Notes: generated from the letters alone by a model not told the origin. DNA of 24,204 nt from DASTQL01 sp035761805 (GCA_035761805.1 DASTQL010000037.1:1-24204); one strand, 5' to 3'; shown: positions 15,046 through 23,449, numbered from the stretch's first letter. Program-made: numbers and translations.

Positions 15046-15513
15046 GTGGCCGACCACGCACGGGCCCGCAGGCTCGCCGACCGGATCAAGGTGGTCGTCG
15101 CCGAGACGCTCGAGCGGCGGGTCAAGGACCCGCGCCTGGGCTTCGTGACCGTGACCGACACGCGCGTCACCGGGGACCTCCGGGAGGCGACGGTCTTCTA
15201 CACCGTCTACGGCGACGACACCGAGCGCGCCGACACCGCCGCGGCACTGGAGAGCGTCAAGGGACTGCTGCGGTCCGAGGTCGGTCGCCAGACCGGGGTG
15301 CGCTTCACCCCCACGCTCGCGTTCGTGGCCGATGCCGTCCCGGACAACGCCCGCCAGATCGAGGACCTCCTTCGCCGCGCCCGGGAGTCGGACGCCGAGC
15401 TGGCCCGTGGAGCCGCCGGGGCGGCCTTCGCCGGGGACCCGGACCCCTACCGCACGACCGTCGTCGACGAGGACCACGAGGAGGACGACCTCGAGGGCGG
15501 CCGGTCGGCGTGA
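15046..15513 (+). CDS. rbfA: 30S ribosome-binding factor RbfA
   Basis: A 155-residue ribosome assembly factor that binds the 30S subunit near the 5' helix of 16S rRNA and aids its maturation and cold adaptation. The single KH-like domain is recognisable from ARARRLADRIKVVVAETLERRVKDPRLGFVTVTDTRVTGDLREATVFYTVYG to VRFTPTLAFVADAVPDNARQIEDLLRRARESD. An acidic tail (VVDEDHEEDDLEGG) extends it, which is usual in Actinobacteria. GTG 15046 is selected by GAGGAGG upstream and homology from residue 2; an open frame upstream runs through DUF503 and infB and is not coding. Its stop overlaps the truB start as GTGA, so the two are probably coupled. Confidence 0.96.
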   Translation: MADHARARRLADRIKVVVAETLERRVKDPRLGFVTVTDTRVTGDLREATVFYTVYGDDTERADTAAALESVKGLLRSEVGRQTGVRFTPTLAFVADAVPDNARQIEDLLRRARESDAELARGAAGAAFAGDPDPYRTTVVDEDHEEDDLEGGRSA

Positions 15514-16394
15514 GCCCGGCCCCCGACGGCGTCGTCGTCGTCGACAAGCCCTCCGGCCTGACCTCGCACGACGTGGTCGCCCGGGTCCGTCGCCTGGCGG
15601 GAACGCGCCGGGTGGGTCACGCGGGGACCCTCGACCCGATGGCGACGGGTGTGCTCGTCCTGGGCGTCGAGCGCGCCACCAGGCTGCTCGGCCACCTCGC
15701 GCTCACGGAGAAGGCCTACGACGCCCGGATCCGGCTCGGGGCGTCCACCGTCAGCGACGACACCCAGGGGGAGGTGGTCTCCACCGCCGACGCCTCCGCC
15801 GTCCCGGACAGTGCGATCGCCGCGGAGGTCGCCGCCCTCACCGGCGAGATCCTGCAGGTCCCGAGCCGGGTGTCCGCCCTCAAGGTCGAGGGCCGTCGGG
15901 CCCACGAGCGGGTGCGCGACGGGGAGGCGGTCGAGCTGGCCGCCCGGCCGGTCACGGTGCACCGGTTCGAGGTCGTCACGCTCCACCGGGACGGGGGTCC
16001 GTACGTGGACCTCGACGTCGAGGTCGACTGCTCGTCGGGCACGTACGTGCGGGCGCTGGCCCGTGACCTCGGCGCAGCCCTGGGGGTGGGCGGCCACCTC
16101 ACCGCCCTGCGGCGCACCCGCGTGGGCCCCTACGACCTGGCCGTCGCCCACACCCTGGAGGAGCTGGCCGACGAGCTCACCATCCTGCCGCTGGCCGACG
16201 CGGCCGCGGCGGCGTTCCCCCGCCACGAGGTCGACGAGGAGACCGCCCGTCGCCTGCGGCACGGCATGGCGATCCCCCGTACGGGGCTGGGGGAGGGCCC
16301 GGTCGCCGTCTTCGGGCCGGGCGGGGACTTCCTGGCCCTCGTGGAGGACCGGGGGCCGCGGGCCAAGCCGCTGGCCGTCTTCGGGACGGACTGA
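15510..16394 (+). CDS. truB: tRNA pseudouridine(55) synthase TruB
   Basis: A 294-residue enzyme that converts U55 to pseudouridine in the T-loop of tRNAs. The N-terminus has VVVVDKPSGLTSHDVVARVRR. The catalytic motif GHAGTLDPMATGVL contains the nucleophile D42, followed by ATRLLGHLALTEKAYDARIRLG. Further family segments are QVPSRVSALKVEGRRAHERVRDGE and CSSGTYVRALARDLGAALGVGGHLTALRRTRVG. A C-terminal PUA-like region (about 240-294) closes the protein. GTG 15510 overlaps the rbfA stop and gives the normal family length. The same open frame extends 168 codons upstream but only through rbfA and DUF503 out of frame. The following gap to ribF is 66 bases. Confidence 0.97.
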   Translation: MSPAPDGVVVVDKPSGLTSHDVVARVRRLAGTRRVGHAGTLDPMATGVLVLGVERATRLLGHLALTEKAYDARIRLGASTVSDDTQGEVVSTADASAVPDSAIAAEVAALTGEILQVPSRVSALKVEGRRAHERVRDGEAVELAARPVTVHRFEVVTLHRDGGPYVDLDVEVDCSSGTYVRALARDLGAALGVGGHLTALRRTRVGPYDLAVAHTLEELADELTILPLADAAAAAFPRHEVDEETARRLRHGMAIPRTGLGEGPVAVFGPGGDFLALVEDRGPRAKPLAVFGTD

Positions 16395-16460
16395 CCCGGC
16401 CGCGCCCGTGCGCGTGTCTGGCAGGCTGTGCCGGCGGACGTTCCTGTTGGGAGGACCAGG

Positions 16461-17417
16461 GTGGAGGTTTGGCGCTCGCTGGAGGCGGCCGCGCAGGCCG
16501 CGGCCGGCCGACGGGGCAGCGTCGTCACCATCGGGGTCTTCGACGGCGTGCACCGAGGGCACCGGGCCGTGGTGCGCCATGCCGCGGACCGGGCCCGAGC
16601 CGCCGGGCTGCCGCTCGTGGTGCTCACCTTCGACCCGCACCCCCTGACCGTCGTACGGCCGGGGAGCGCTCCGCCCCTCGTCGCGTCGGTCGACCACCGG
16701 GCCAGGTTGCTGGGGCAGGCGGGTGCCGACGAGGTGCTGGTCCTGCCCTTCACCCTCGACCGCTCGCAGCAGGTGGCGGAGGACTTCGTCCGCGAGGTGC
16801 TCGTCGAGGCCCTGCGGGCCCGGGTCGTCGTGGTGGGCGCCGACTTCCGCTTCGGCCACAAGGCCGCCGGCGACCTGGCGCTGCTGACCGAGCTGGGTGG
16901 GTGCCACGGCTTCGAGGTCGACGCGGTCGGACTGCTCGGCGACGGCACCCACGGTCCCCGCTGGTCCTCGACGTACGTCCGGGAGCACGTGGCCTCCGGC
17001 GACGTCGTCCGGGCGGCGGAGGCACTCGGTCACCTGTTCCGCGTCGAGGGCGTCGTCGTGGAGGGCGACCGGAGGGGTCGGGGCCTCGGCTACCCGACCG
17101 CCAACGTCCCCGTGGACGACGGGATGCTCGCCCCCGCCGACGGCGTCTACGCGGGGTGGCTGGTGCGCCTGGACGACCCACGCGGGCAGCGGCTCCCGGC
17201 CGCCGTCTCGGTGGGGACCAACCCCACCTTCGGCGGGACGCAGCGCCGGGTCGAGGCGTACGTCCTGGACCGCGACGACCTCGACCTGTACGGCGTCCCG
17301 GTGGCGGTCGAGCTGGTCGAGCGGATCCGTGCCATGGAACGCTTCGACGACGTGGACGCCCTGGTCGACCACATGCGCCGGGACGTCGAGCGGGCGCGCG
17401 CCCTGCTGGCGCGCTGA
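16461..17417 (+). CDS. ribF: Bifunctional riboflavin kinase/FMN adenylyltransferase (FAD synthetase)
   Basis: A 318-residue cytoplasmic enzyme that phosphorylates riboflavin to FMN and adenylylates FMN to FAD. The N-terminal nucleotidyltransferase domain has GVFDGVHRGHRAV (the HxGH-type motif), TFDPHPLTV, VVGADFRFGHKAAGD and SSTYVREH. The C-terminal riboflavin kinase domain has GRGLGYPTANVP, DGVYAGW, VSVGTNPTFGG and VEAYVLDRDDLDLYG. GTG 16461 follows GGGAGGACC at normal spacing; an upstream GTG at 16428 would add 11 residues and has no ribosome-binding site. It follows truB, the common actinobacterial order, with a weak -10-like CAGGCT at 16422. The FAD it makes would serve CoxM among many enzymes. 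An aldo/keto reductase follows after 14 bases. Confidence 0.97.
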   Translation: MEVWRSLEAAAQAAAGRRGSVVTIGVFDGVHRGHRAVVRHAADRARAAGLPLVVLTFDPHPLTVVRPGSAPPLVASVDHRARLLGQAGADEVLVLPFTLDRSQQVAEDFVREVLVEALRARVVVVGADFRFGHKAAGDLALLTELGGCHGFEVDAVGLLGDGTHGPRWSSTYVREHVASGDVVRAAEALGHLFRVEGVVVEGDRRGRGLGYPTANVPVDDGMLAPADGVYAGWLVRLDDPRGQRLPAAVSVGTNPTFGGTQRRVEAYVLDRDDLDLYGVPVAVELVERIRAMERFDDVDALVDHMRRDVERARALLAR

Positions 17418-17431
17418 GCCGAGGAGGCCCG

Positions 17432-18454
17432 GTGGAGTACCGAACGCTGGGGCGCAGCGGTTGCGCCGTGTCCACCTACGCGCTGGGCACGATGACCTTC
17501 GGCGCGGAGACCGACGAGGCGGGCAGCCACGACCAGCTGGACGCCTTCGTCGAGGCGGGTGGGACGCTGGTCGACGTCGCCGACGTCTACGCGGCCGGGG
17601 CGAGCGAGGAGATCGTGGGGCGCTGGCTCTCCGCCCGCCCGGCCGACGTCAGCGACCGGGTGGTGCTCGCGACGAAGGGCCGGTTCGCGACCGGCCCGGA
17701 CCGCAACGACGCCGGGCTGTCCCGGCGGCACCTGCGGCGGGCCCTCGAGGCGTCGCTCCGCCGGCTGGGCGTGGAGCACGTCGACCTCTACCAGGTGCAC
17801 GCGTGGGACCCGATCACGCCGCTGGAGGAGACGCTCCGGTTCCTCGACGACGCCGTCGCGGCGGGACTCATCGGCTACGTGGGCCTGTCGAACGTCACTG
17901 CGTGGCAGCTGCAGAAGGCCGTGGACGTCGCCGCGTTCCGGGGCTGGAGCGTCCCCGTGACGCTCCAGCCGCAGTACAACCTGTTGGTCCGGGAGATCGA
18001 GCTCGAGATCGTGCCGGCGTGCCTGTCCGAGGGCCTCGGCCTGCTTCCCTGGTCGCCCCTGGGCGGTGGCTGGCTCACCGGCAAGTACGTCCGGGAGCAG
18101 CGTCCGGCCGGCGCCACGCGGCTCGGTGAGGACCCCGAGCGGGGCATGGAGGGTTGGGGCAGGCGCTCCGGCTCCCCCCGCACCTGGGCCGTCGTCGACG
18201 CCGTCCGGGAGGTCGCCGAGGATCGCGGGACGTCGATGGCCGTGGTGGCGCTGGCCTGGGTGCACGACCGTCCCGCCGTGACGTCGGTGATCCTGGGGGC
18301 CCGTACCACCGCCCAGCTCCGGCAGAATCTCGCGGCCGTCGGCACCCACCTGGAGGCGGCCGAGGCCGCTCGCCTGGACGAGGTGAGCGCGCCGCCCGTC
18401 GGCGACTACCCGTACGGCGAGATGGGGGCCGACCAGCGCGCTCGGGCGCTCTGA
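17432..18454 (+). CDS. Aldo/keto reductase family oxidoreductase
   Basis: A 340-residue cytoplasmic TIM-barrel oxidoreductase, probably NADPH-dependent, reducing an aldehyde or ketone. The catalytic tetrad is complete: D48 and Y53 (LVDVADVYAAG), K82 (LATKGRF) and H123 (DLYQVHAWD). Other family landmarks are LGTMTFG, GYVGLSNVTAWQLQKA, LQPQYNLLVREIELEI, LLPWSPLGGGWLTGKY and SVILGARTTAQLRQNL. It resembles the YajO/YghZ-like group (AKR12/13 type); the substrate cannot be inferred. GTG 17432 follows GAGGAGG at 5 nt; the open frame upstream lies within ribF. It is probably cotranscribed with ribF and ends the transcription unit before the rpsO promoter. It is an accessory insertion between ribF and rpsO, which are close neighbours in many genomes. 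Confidence 0.92.
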   Translation: MEYRTLGRSGCAVSTYALGTMTFGAETDEAGSHDQLDAFVEAGGTLVDVADVYAAGASEEIVGRWLSARPADVSDRVVLATKGRFATGPDRNDAGLSRRHLRRALEASLRRLGVEHVDLYQVHAWDPITPLEETLRFLDDAVAAGLIGYVGLSNVTAWQLQKAVDVAAFRGWSVPVTLQPQYNLLVREIELEIVPACLSEGLGLLPWSPLGGGWLTGKYVREQRPAGATRLGEDPERGMEGWGRRSGSPRTWAVVDAVREVAEDRGTSMAVVALAWVHDRPAVTSVILGARTTAQLRQNLAAVGTHLEAAEAARLDEVSAPPVGDYPYGEMGADQRARAL

Positions 18455-18475
18455 CCTGCACCGGGAACCGTCGGA

Positions 18476-18506
18476 TTACGAATCGGTCCGGTCCCGCTGG
18501 TACTCT
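18476..18506 (+). promoter_or_regulatory. Candidate rpsO promoter
   Basis: TTACGA (18476-18481) and TACTCT (18501-18506) resemble -35 and -10 boxes with a 19-nt spacer. They sit in a rare A/T-containing patch after the aldo/keto reductase. The predicted leader before the rpsO GTG at 18596 is about 83 nt. Confidence 0.5.
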
Positions 18507-18541
18507 GGTGGGTGCCGTGTGACGGCCGCGGAGGAGAGAGA

Positions 18542-18569
18542 GCCCCGGTGGACGTGCCCGGGCGCACCG
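18542..18569 (+). promoter_or_regulatory. Candidate hairpin in the rpsO leader
   Basis: CGGTG (18546-18550) can pair with CACCG (18565-18569). Alternatively, GCCC (18542-18545) can pair with GGGC (18560-18563). The two helices exclude one another. S15 is known to repress its own mRNA through structured leaders in several phyla, so an S15-binding element is plausible. No specific S15 motif was recognised. Confidence 0.25.
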
Positions 18570-18595
18570 CGCAACGAGTTCCCGAGGGAGTACGA

Positions 18596-18865
18596 GTGTC
18601 GATCGACGCTGCGACCAAGAAGCAGATCCTGTCCGACCACGCCCGCAGCGAGGGCGACACCGGGTCCCCCGAGGTCCAGGTGGCGCTGCTCACCCACCGG
18701 ATCAACCACCTCACCGAGCACCTCAAGCAGCACAAGCACGACCACCACAGCCGCCGCGGGCTGCTGCTGCTGGTCGGCCAGCGCCGACGCCTGCTCAACT
18801 ACCTCGCCAGGACCGAGATCACCCGGTACCGCGAGCTGATCGAGCGGCTCGGCCTGCGCCGCTGA
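18596..18865 (+). CDS. rpsO: 30S ribosomal protein S15
   Basis: The 89-residue primary-binding protein of the 30S platform, which contacts helices of the central domain of 16S rRNA. The sequence follows S15 throughout: SIDAATKKQILSDHARSEGDTGSPEVQVALLTHRINHLTEHLKQHKHDHHSRRGLLLLVGQRRRLLNYL and the C-terminal RYRELIERLGLRR. GTG 18596 is chosen because it gives the normal 89 residues and has GAGGGAG 5 nt upstream. A second in-frame GTG at 18512 would add 28 residues that are not S15-like; it lies 5 nt behind the -10 hexamer. The gene is followed by pnp after 194 bases, the classic rpsO-pnp pairing in which message processing and autoregulation are known in other bacteria. Confidence 0.97.
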   Translation: MSIDAATKKQILSDHARSEGDTGSPEVQVALLTHRINHLTEHLKQHKHDHHSRRGLLLLVGQRRRLLNYLARTEITRYRELIERLGLRR

Positions 18866-18938
18866 CCACGTTCCGCACGACAACTGCACACCCGACCACC
18901 CGAGCGGCCTGACCCGCCTCGCCCGGCACCTCGACGCC

Positions 18939-18983
18939 GGTCCTCGGTAGTGGCCCCCGGACCAGGACCCGCTCCCGCCGAGG
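18939..18983 (+). promoter_or_regulatory. Inverted repeats in the rpsO-pnp spacer
   Basis: GGTCCT (18939-18944) pairs with AGGACC (18964-18969). Alternatively, CCTCGG (18942-18947) pairs with CCGAGG (18978-18983). These are mutually exclusive stems with loops of about 19 and 30 nt. In Escherichia coli and Streptomyces the rpsO-pnp spacer folds into a hairpin cut by RNase III, through which pnp is regulated. A matching role here is inference. There is no T-tract, so it is not a strong terminator. The rest of the 194-base spacer shows only the pnp ribosome-binding site. Confidence 0.35.
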
Positions 18984-19059
18984 GCTTCCATCGAAGACCG
19001 GCACCGTCCCTGGCCGGACCCGCGCACCACGCCGCTCCCCACCACGAGGAGGGCGACCC

Positions 19060-21282
19060 GTGACGGGTCCAGACACCCAGGTCCATTCCACCGAGGCCGT
19101 GATCGACAACGGCCGGTTCGGCAAGCGCACGGTCCGCTTCGAGACCGGCCGCCTCGCGCGCCAGGCCGCCGGCGCGGTCACGGCGTACCTCGACGAGGAG
19201 ACGATGCTCCTGTCGGCGACGACGGCGTCCAAGCAGCCGAAAGAGCACTTCGACTTCTTCCCCCTGACGGTCGACGTCGAGGAGCGCATGTACGCCGCCG
19301 GGCGCATCCCCGGCTCGTTCTTCCGACGCGAGGGCCGGCCCTCGGAGGACGCGATCCTCACCTGCCGACTCACCGACCGGCCGCTGCGCCCGTCCTTCGC
19401 GTCCGGGCTGCGCAACGAGGTCCAGGTCGTCATCACGGTGCTCGCGCTGCACCCCCAGGACCTCTACGACGTCGTGGCGATCAACGCCGCGTCCGCCTCG
19501 ACCCAGCTGTCCGGACTGCCGTTCAGCGGCCCGATCGGCGCGACCCGGGTCGCCCTGGTCGACGGCCAGTGGGTCGGCTTCCCCACCCACGAGCAGATCG
19601 AGGACGCGGTCTTCGACATGGTCGTGGCGGGTCGGGTGCTCCCCGACGGCGACGTGGCGATCATGATGGTGGAGGCGGAGGCGACCCAGTCGGCCTGGCG
19701 CCTGGTCAACGAGGAGGGCCGGCAGGCCCCGACGGAGGAGGTCGTCGCCGAGGGCCTCGAGGCCGCCAAGGCCTTCGTCAAGGTCCTGTGCGAGGCGCAG
19801 TCGGCGCTGGCCGCGAACGCCGCCAAGGCGACCCGCGAGTTCCCCCGCTACCTCGACCACGGAGAAGACGTGCTCGAGGCGGTGGCCAAGGCGGTCGAGA
19901 CCGACCTGGCGACGGCCCTCACCGTCGCCGACAAGCAGGAGCGCGAGTCCGGGCTCGACCGGGTCAAGGCCGCCGCCGTCGAGTCCGTGTCCCCGCAGTT
20001 CGAGGGTCGTGAGAAGGAGATCGGGGCTGCGGTCAAGACGCTGACCAAGCGCCTCATCCGGCAGCGCGTGCTGAGGGACGGCGTCCGCATCGACGGCCGC
20101 GGCCTGCGTGACATCCGTCCGCTGGCCGCCGAGGTCGAGGTGGTGCCCAGGGTGCACGGCTCCGCGCTCTTCGAGCGGGGCGAGACCCAGATCCTCGGCG
20201 TCACGACGCTGAACATGCTGCGCATGGAGCAGCAGCTGGACACGCTCTCGCCCGAGGCGCGCAAGCGCTACATGCACAACTACAACGTCCCGCCCTACTC
20301 CACCGGGGAGACGGGCCGCGTGGGCTCGCCCAAGCGCCGAGAGATCGGGCACGGCGCGCTCGCCGAGCGGGCCCTGGTCCCCGTGCTCCCGACCCGTGAG
20401 GAGTTCCCGTACGCGATCCGGCAGGTCTCGGAGGCGCTGGGGTCCAACGGCTCGACCTCGATGGGGTCGGTGTGCGCCTCCACCATGTCGCTGCTCAACG
20501 CCGGTGTCCCCCTCAAGGCGCCGGTGGCGGGCATCGCCATGGGGCTCATCTCCGACACCGTCGACGGGGAGACGTCCTACGCCGCCCTGACCGACATCCT
20601 CGGCGCCGAGGACGCCTTCGGCGACATGGACTTCAAGGTCGCCGGCACCCGCGAGTTCGTCACCGCGATCCAGCTCGACACCAAGCTCGACGGGATCCCG
20701 GCCTCCGTCCTGGCCGCCGCGCTCACGCAGGCCAAGGACGCCCGCCTGCACATCCTCGACGTGATGACCGAGGCGATCGACGCCCCCGACGAGATGAGCC
20801 CGTACGCGCCGCGGATCATCAGTGTCAAGGTCCCGGTGGACCAGATCGGTGCCGTGATCGGTCCCAAGGGCAAGATCATCAACCAGATCCAGGACGAGAC
20901 AGGGGCGCAGATCAGCATCGAGGACGACGGCACCATCTACATCGGTGCGGACGACGGTGCCAAGGCCGAGGCGGCCCGCGCCCAGATCAACGCCATCGCC
21001 AACCCGACCATGCCGGAGGTGGGCGAGCGCTACCTCGGCACGGTCGTCAAGACGACCAGCTTCGGGGCGTTCGTCTCCCTGCTCCCCGGCAAGGACGGGC
21101 TCGTGCACATCTCGAAGCTGCGCGCCCTGGCCGGTGGCAGGCGGGTCGAGAGCGTGGACGACGTGGTGAGCGTCGGCCAGAAGGTCCAGGTCGAGATCAC
21201 CGAGATCGACGACCGGGGCAAGCTGTCGCTCACGCCCGTCGTCGAGACCGCCGAGCCGGCCGGGGGGTCCGAGGACCAGTGA
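19060..21282 (+). CDS. pnp: Polyribonucleotide nucleotidyltransferase (PNPase/GPSI)
   Basis: A 740-residue phosphorolytic 3'-5' exoribonuclease that degrades mRNA and, in Actinobacteria, also polymerises RNA tails. Domain order is RNase PH-like domain 1 (about 15-150, with GSFFRREGRPSEDAILTCRLTDRPLRPSF), an alpha-helical linker, RNase PH-like domain 2 (about 330-560, with GERALVPVLP-type text and SNGSTSMGSVCASTMSLLNAGVP), a KH domain with IGPKGKIINQIQ (about 600) and a C-terminal S1 domain (YLGTVVKTTSFGAFVSLLPGKDGLVHISKL, from about 655). GTG 19060 follows GAGGAGGG at 6 nt and the reading matches the family from there. The start of the downstream M16 peptidase gene overlaps its stop as GTGA, so the two are probably translationally coupled. 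Confidence 0.98.
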   Translation: MTGPDTQVHSTEAVIDNGRFGKRTVRFETGRLARQAAGAVTAYLDEETMLLSATTASKQPKEHFDFFPLTVDVEERMYAAGRIPGSFFRREGRPSEDAILTCRLTDRPLRPSFASGLRNEVQVVITVLALHPQDLYDVVAINAASASTQLSGLPFSGPIGATRVALVDGQWVGFPTHEQIEDAVFDMVVAGRVLPDGDVAIMMVEAEATQSAWRLVNEEGRQAPTEEVVAEGLEAAKAFVKVLCEAQSALAANAAKATREFPRYLDHGEDVLEAVAKAVETDLATALTVADKQERESGLDRVKAAAVESVSPQFEGREKEIGAAVKTLTKRLIRQRVLRDGVRIDGRGLRDIRPLAAEVEVVPRVHGSALFERGETQILGVTTLNMLRMEQQLDTLSPEARKRYMHNYNVPPYSTGETGRVGSPKRREIGHGALAERALVPVLPTREEFPYAIRQVSEALGSNGSTSMGSVCASTMSLLNAGVPLKAPVAGIAMGLISDTVDGETSYAALTDILGAEDAFGDMDFKVAGTREFVTAIQLDTKLDGIPASVLAAALTQAKDARLHILDVMTEAIDAPDEMSPYAPRIISVKVPVDQIGAVIGPKGKIINQIQDETGAQISIEDDGTIYIGADDGAKAEAARAQINAIANPTMPEVGERYLGTVVKTTSFGAFVSLLPGKDGLVHISKLRALAGGRRVESVDDVVSVGQKVQVEITEIDDRGKLSLTPVVETAEPAGGSEDQ

Positions 21283-22637
21283 CCGCCCGTGCCCGTCCCG
21301 GGACCCTGCCCGAGCAGCGTCCCGGGACGACGCGCACCCTCCTGCGTGAGGACGACGGCACGCTGACCCGCCGCACCGTCCTGCCGGGCGGTCTCCGCGT
21401 GGTCACCGAGGCCGTGCCCGGAGTGCGGTCGGTGGCCTTCGGCATCTGGGTCGGCGTCGGCTCGCGGGACGAGTCGCCGACGCTCTCGGGGGCCACGCAC
21501 TACCTCGAGCACCTGCTCTTCAAAGGCACGCGACGGCGGGGGGCGCTGGAGATCTCCGCGGCGATCGACGCGGTCGGCGGCGAGATGAACGCGTTCACCG
21601 CCAAGGAGTACACCTGCTATTTCGCCCGCGTGCTCGACACCGACCTCCCGCTCGCGGTCGACGTCGTCTCCGACATGGTCACCTCGTCCCTGGTGGCCGG
21701 GCGCGACGTGGACGCCGAGCGTGACGTCGTGCTCGAGGAGATCGCGATGCACGACGACGACCCGGGCGACACCGTGCACGACGTCTTCGCCGGGCGGCTG
21801 TGGGGCGACTCGCCGCTCGGGCGGCCCATCCTCGGGACGGTCGAGTCCGTGGGTGCGCTGTCCCGGCTGTCCCTGCACGGCTACTACCGGCGCCGCTACC
21901 GAGCGCCGCGCATCGTCGTGGCCGCTGCCGGGAGCCTCGACCACACGCGCGTGGTCCGCCTCGTCCGGGAGGCGTTCGGGCCGGCCGGGTTCCTCGACGG
22001 CGACGACCCACCCGCCGCCCCTCGGATCGGTGGCCGCGAGCCCCGCTCGTACGGTGGGGCGCACCTGCTGGAGCGGCGCACCGAGCAGGCCAATCTCGTC
22101 CTCGGCGTCCCCGCCGTGGCGCGCACCGACCCGCGGCGCTTCGCCCTGGGCGTGCTCAACGGCGCTCTCGGCGGCGGCATGTCGTCTCGCCTCTTCCAGG
22201 AGGTGCGGGAGAAGCGAGGGTTGGCGTACAGCGTCTACTCCTACGCCTCGCAGTACGCCGACACGGGGCTGCTCGGGATCTATGTCGGGTGCCTGCCGCG
22301 CAAGGTGGACGAGGTGCTCGAGGTGTGCCGCGACGAGTTGGCGGCCGTGGCCGCCCGGGGGATCACCGAGGAGGAGCTGGCCCGCGGCAAGGGGCAGCTG
22401 CGTGGCGCCCTCGTGCTCGGACTCGAGGACACCGGCTCCCGGATGAGCCGGATCGCCAAGGCCGACCTGGTCTACGGGGAGCTCCCCGGTGTGGGACAAC
22501 TGCTGCAGCGGATCGACGCGGTCACCCTGGACGACGTCCGCGAGGTGGCCGCCGACCTGCTCGGTCGACCGCAGTCCCTCGCGGTCATCGGCCCCTTCGA
22601 CGACGCCGGGCGCTTCGTCCGCGCCCTGGCGTCCTGA
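21279..22637 (+). CDS. M16 family zinc metallopeptidase
   Basis: A 452-residue processing-peptidase-like protein (pitrilysin/insulinase family, bacterial M16B type). The inverted zinc motif HYLEH (H74, E77, H78) in GATHYLEHLLFKGT is intact, and the distal glutamate ligand is in VLEEIAMHDDDP (about E154), so it should be active. The second half carries the GGGMSSRLFQEVREKRGLAYSVYS element found in single-chain M16B enzymes. No signal peptide is visible and a cytoplasmic location is likely. The physiological substrate is unknown. GTG 21279 overlaps the pnp stop; the open frame upstream is inside pnp. The pnp-M16-dapB order is typical of Actinobacteria; here a lipoprotein gene is inserted before dapB. 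Confidence 0.93.
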   Translation: MTARARPGTLPEQRPGTTRTLLREDDGTLTRRTVLPGGLRVVTEAVPGVRSVAFGIWVGVGSRDESPTLSGATHYLEHLLFKGTRRRGALEISAAIDAVGGEMNAFTAKEYTCYFARVLDTDLPLAVDVVSDMVTSSLVAGRDVDAERDVVLEEIAMHDDDPGDTVHDVFAGRLWGDSPLGRPILGTVESVGALSRLSLHGYYRRRYRAPRIVVAAAGSLDHTRVVRLVREAFGPAGFLDGDDPPAAPRIGGREPRSYGGAHLLERRTEQANLVLGVPAVARTDPRRFALGVLNGALGGGMSSRLFQEVREKRGLAYSVYSYASQYADTGLLGIYVGCLPRKVDEVLEVCRDELAAVAARGITEEELARGKGQLRGALVLGLEDTGSRMSRIAKADLVYGELPGVGQLLQRIDAVTLDDVREVAADLLGRPQSLAVIGPFDDAGRFVRALAS

Positions 22638-22639
22638 GC

Positions 22640-23428
22640 GTGCGGGGCCGGACACTCGCCCTGGCGGCTCTGGTCTCGGTCGCCACGGCCTGCTCGGCGG
22701 AGCGGGCCGCGGCACCCGGACCCGGGACCCCGTCGTCGCCGGCGCCGCCCCCGTCCGAGTCCCCGACCTACCTCGCGCTCGGCGACTCGCTCGCCGCGGG
22801 TGTCGGGGCGCCCGCCGGCGAGGGCTACGTGGACCTGGTCCACGCCGGGCTCCGCGAAGAGCTGCCCGACGTCGACCTGCTGTCCTTCGGCGTCAGCGGC
22901 GAGACGACGTCGTCGATGCTCACACCGGGTGGACAGCTGGAGCGCGCCGAGGAGGCCTTGCGCTCGGGTGAGGTCCGGCTGGTCACGATCGACATCGGCG
23001 CCAATGACGGTCTCGGCTGTGCGCTCGCGCGAGACGAGGCGTGCGTGGAAGGGACACTCGACGCGGTGCGGGCCAACCTCGCGACGGTGCTCGAGCGGAT
23101 CCGGACCGCCGACCCCGACGTGCCCGTGGTGGGAACGGACTACTACCTCCCGGTGCCACCCCAGCTGCAGGACGACCCCTCCCAGGTAGCGGCCGCCCTC
23201 GACGTGCTGCAGCACCTCAACGACACCCTGGCCGACGTGTACGCCGAGTACGACGTCCCGGTCGCACCTGTCTCCGACGCCTTCGGGGGCCTGGATCCCG
23301 CCCTCGTCGTCGAGCGCACCTGTGCCTACACGTCGATGTGCTCACCGGCGCCGGACATCCACCCCAACCCGAGCGGGCACGCGGCCATCGCCGGCGCCCT
23401 GCTGGCGGTGCTCCCGGACGTCGGATGA
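22640..23428 (+). CDS. SGNH/GDSL-family hydrolase lipoprotein
   Basis: A 262-residue exported esterase/lipase-like protein. The signal peptide is short (RGRTLALAALVSVATAC), with C18 as the probable lipidated residue, although alanine at -3 makes the lipobox imperfect. A proline/serine-rich linker follows. SGNH blocks are complete: ALGDSLAAG with nucleophile S50, GVSGETT with G87, IGANDGLG with N122 and DIHPNPSGH with H241. Four later cysteines (in GLGCALARDEACVEG and ERTCAYTSMCS) could form two disulfides outside the cell. GTG 22640 starts 2 bases after the M16 stop, so it is likely cotranscribed with pnp and the M16 gene. The substrate (lipid, acylated glycan or other ester) is unknown. It is an accessory gene between the M16 gene and dapB. 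Confidence 0.88.
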   Translation: MRGRTLALAALVSVATACSAERAAAPGPGTPSSPAPPPSESPTYLALGDSLAAGVGAPAGEGYVDLVHAGLREELPDVDLLSFGVSGETTSSMLTPGGQLERAEEALRSGEVRLVTIDIGANDGLGCALARDEACVEGTLDAVRANLATVLERIRTADPDVPVVGTDYYLPVPPQLQDDPSQVAAALDVLQHLNDTLADVYAEYDVPVAPVSDAFGGLDPALVVERTCAYTSMCSPAPDIHPNPSGHAAIAGALLAVLPDVG

Positions 23429-23449
23429 CCGGCCGCCTCGGCCGTGCGG

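Noticed and set aside
18799..21108. Minus-strand open frame of over 700 codons across pnp
   Set aside because: Same GC-driven artefact; the plus strand encodes complete PNPase and the antisense peptide has no family features.
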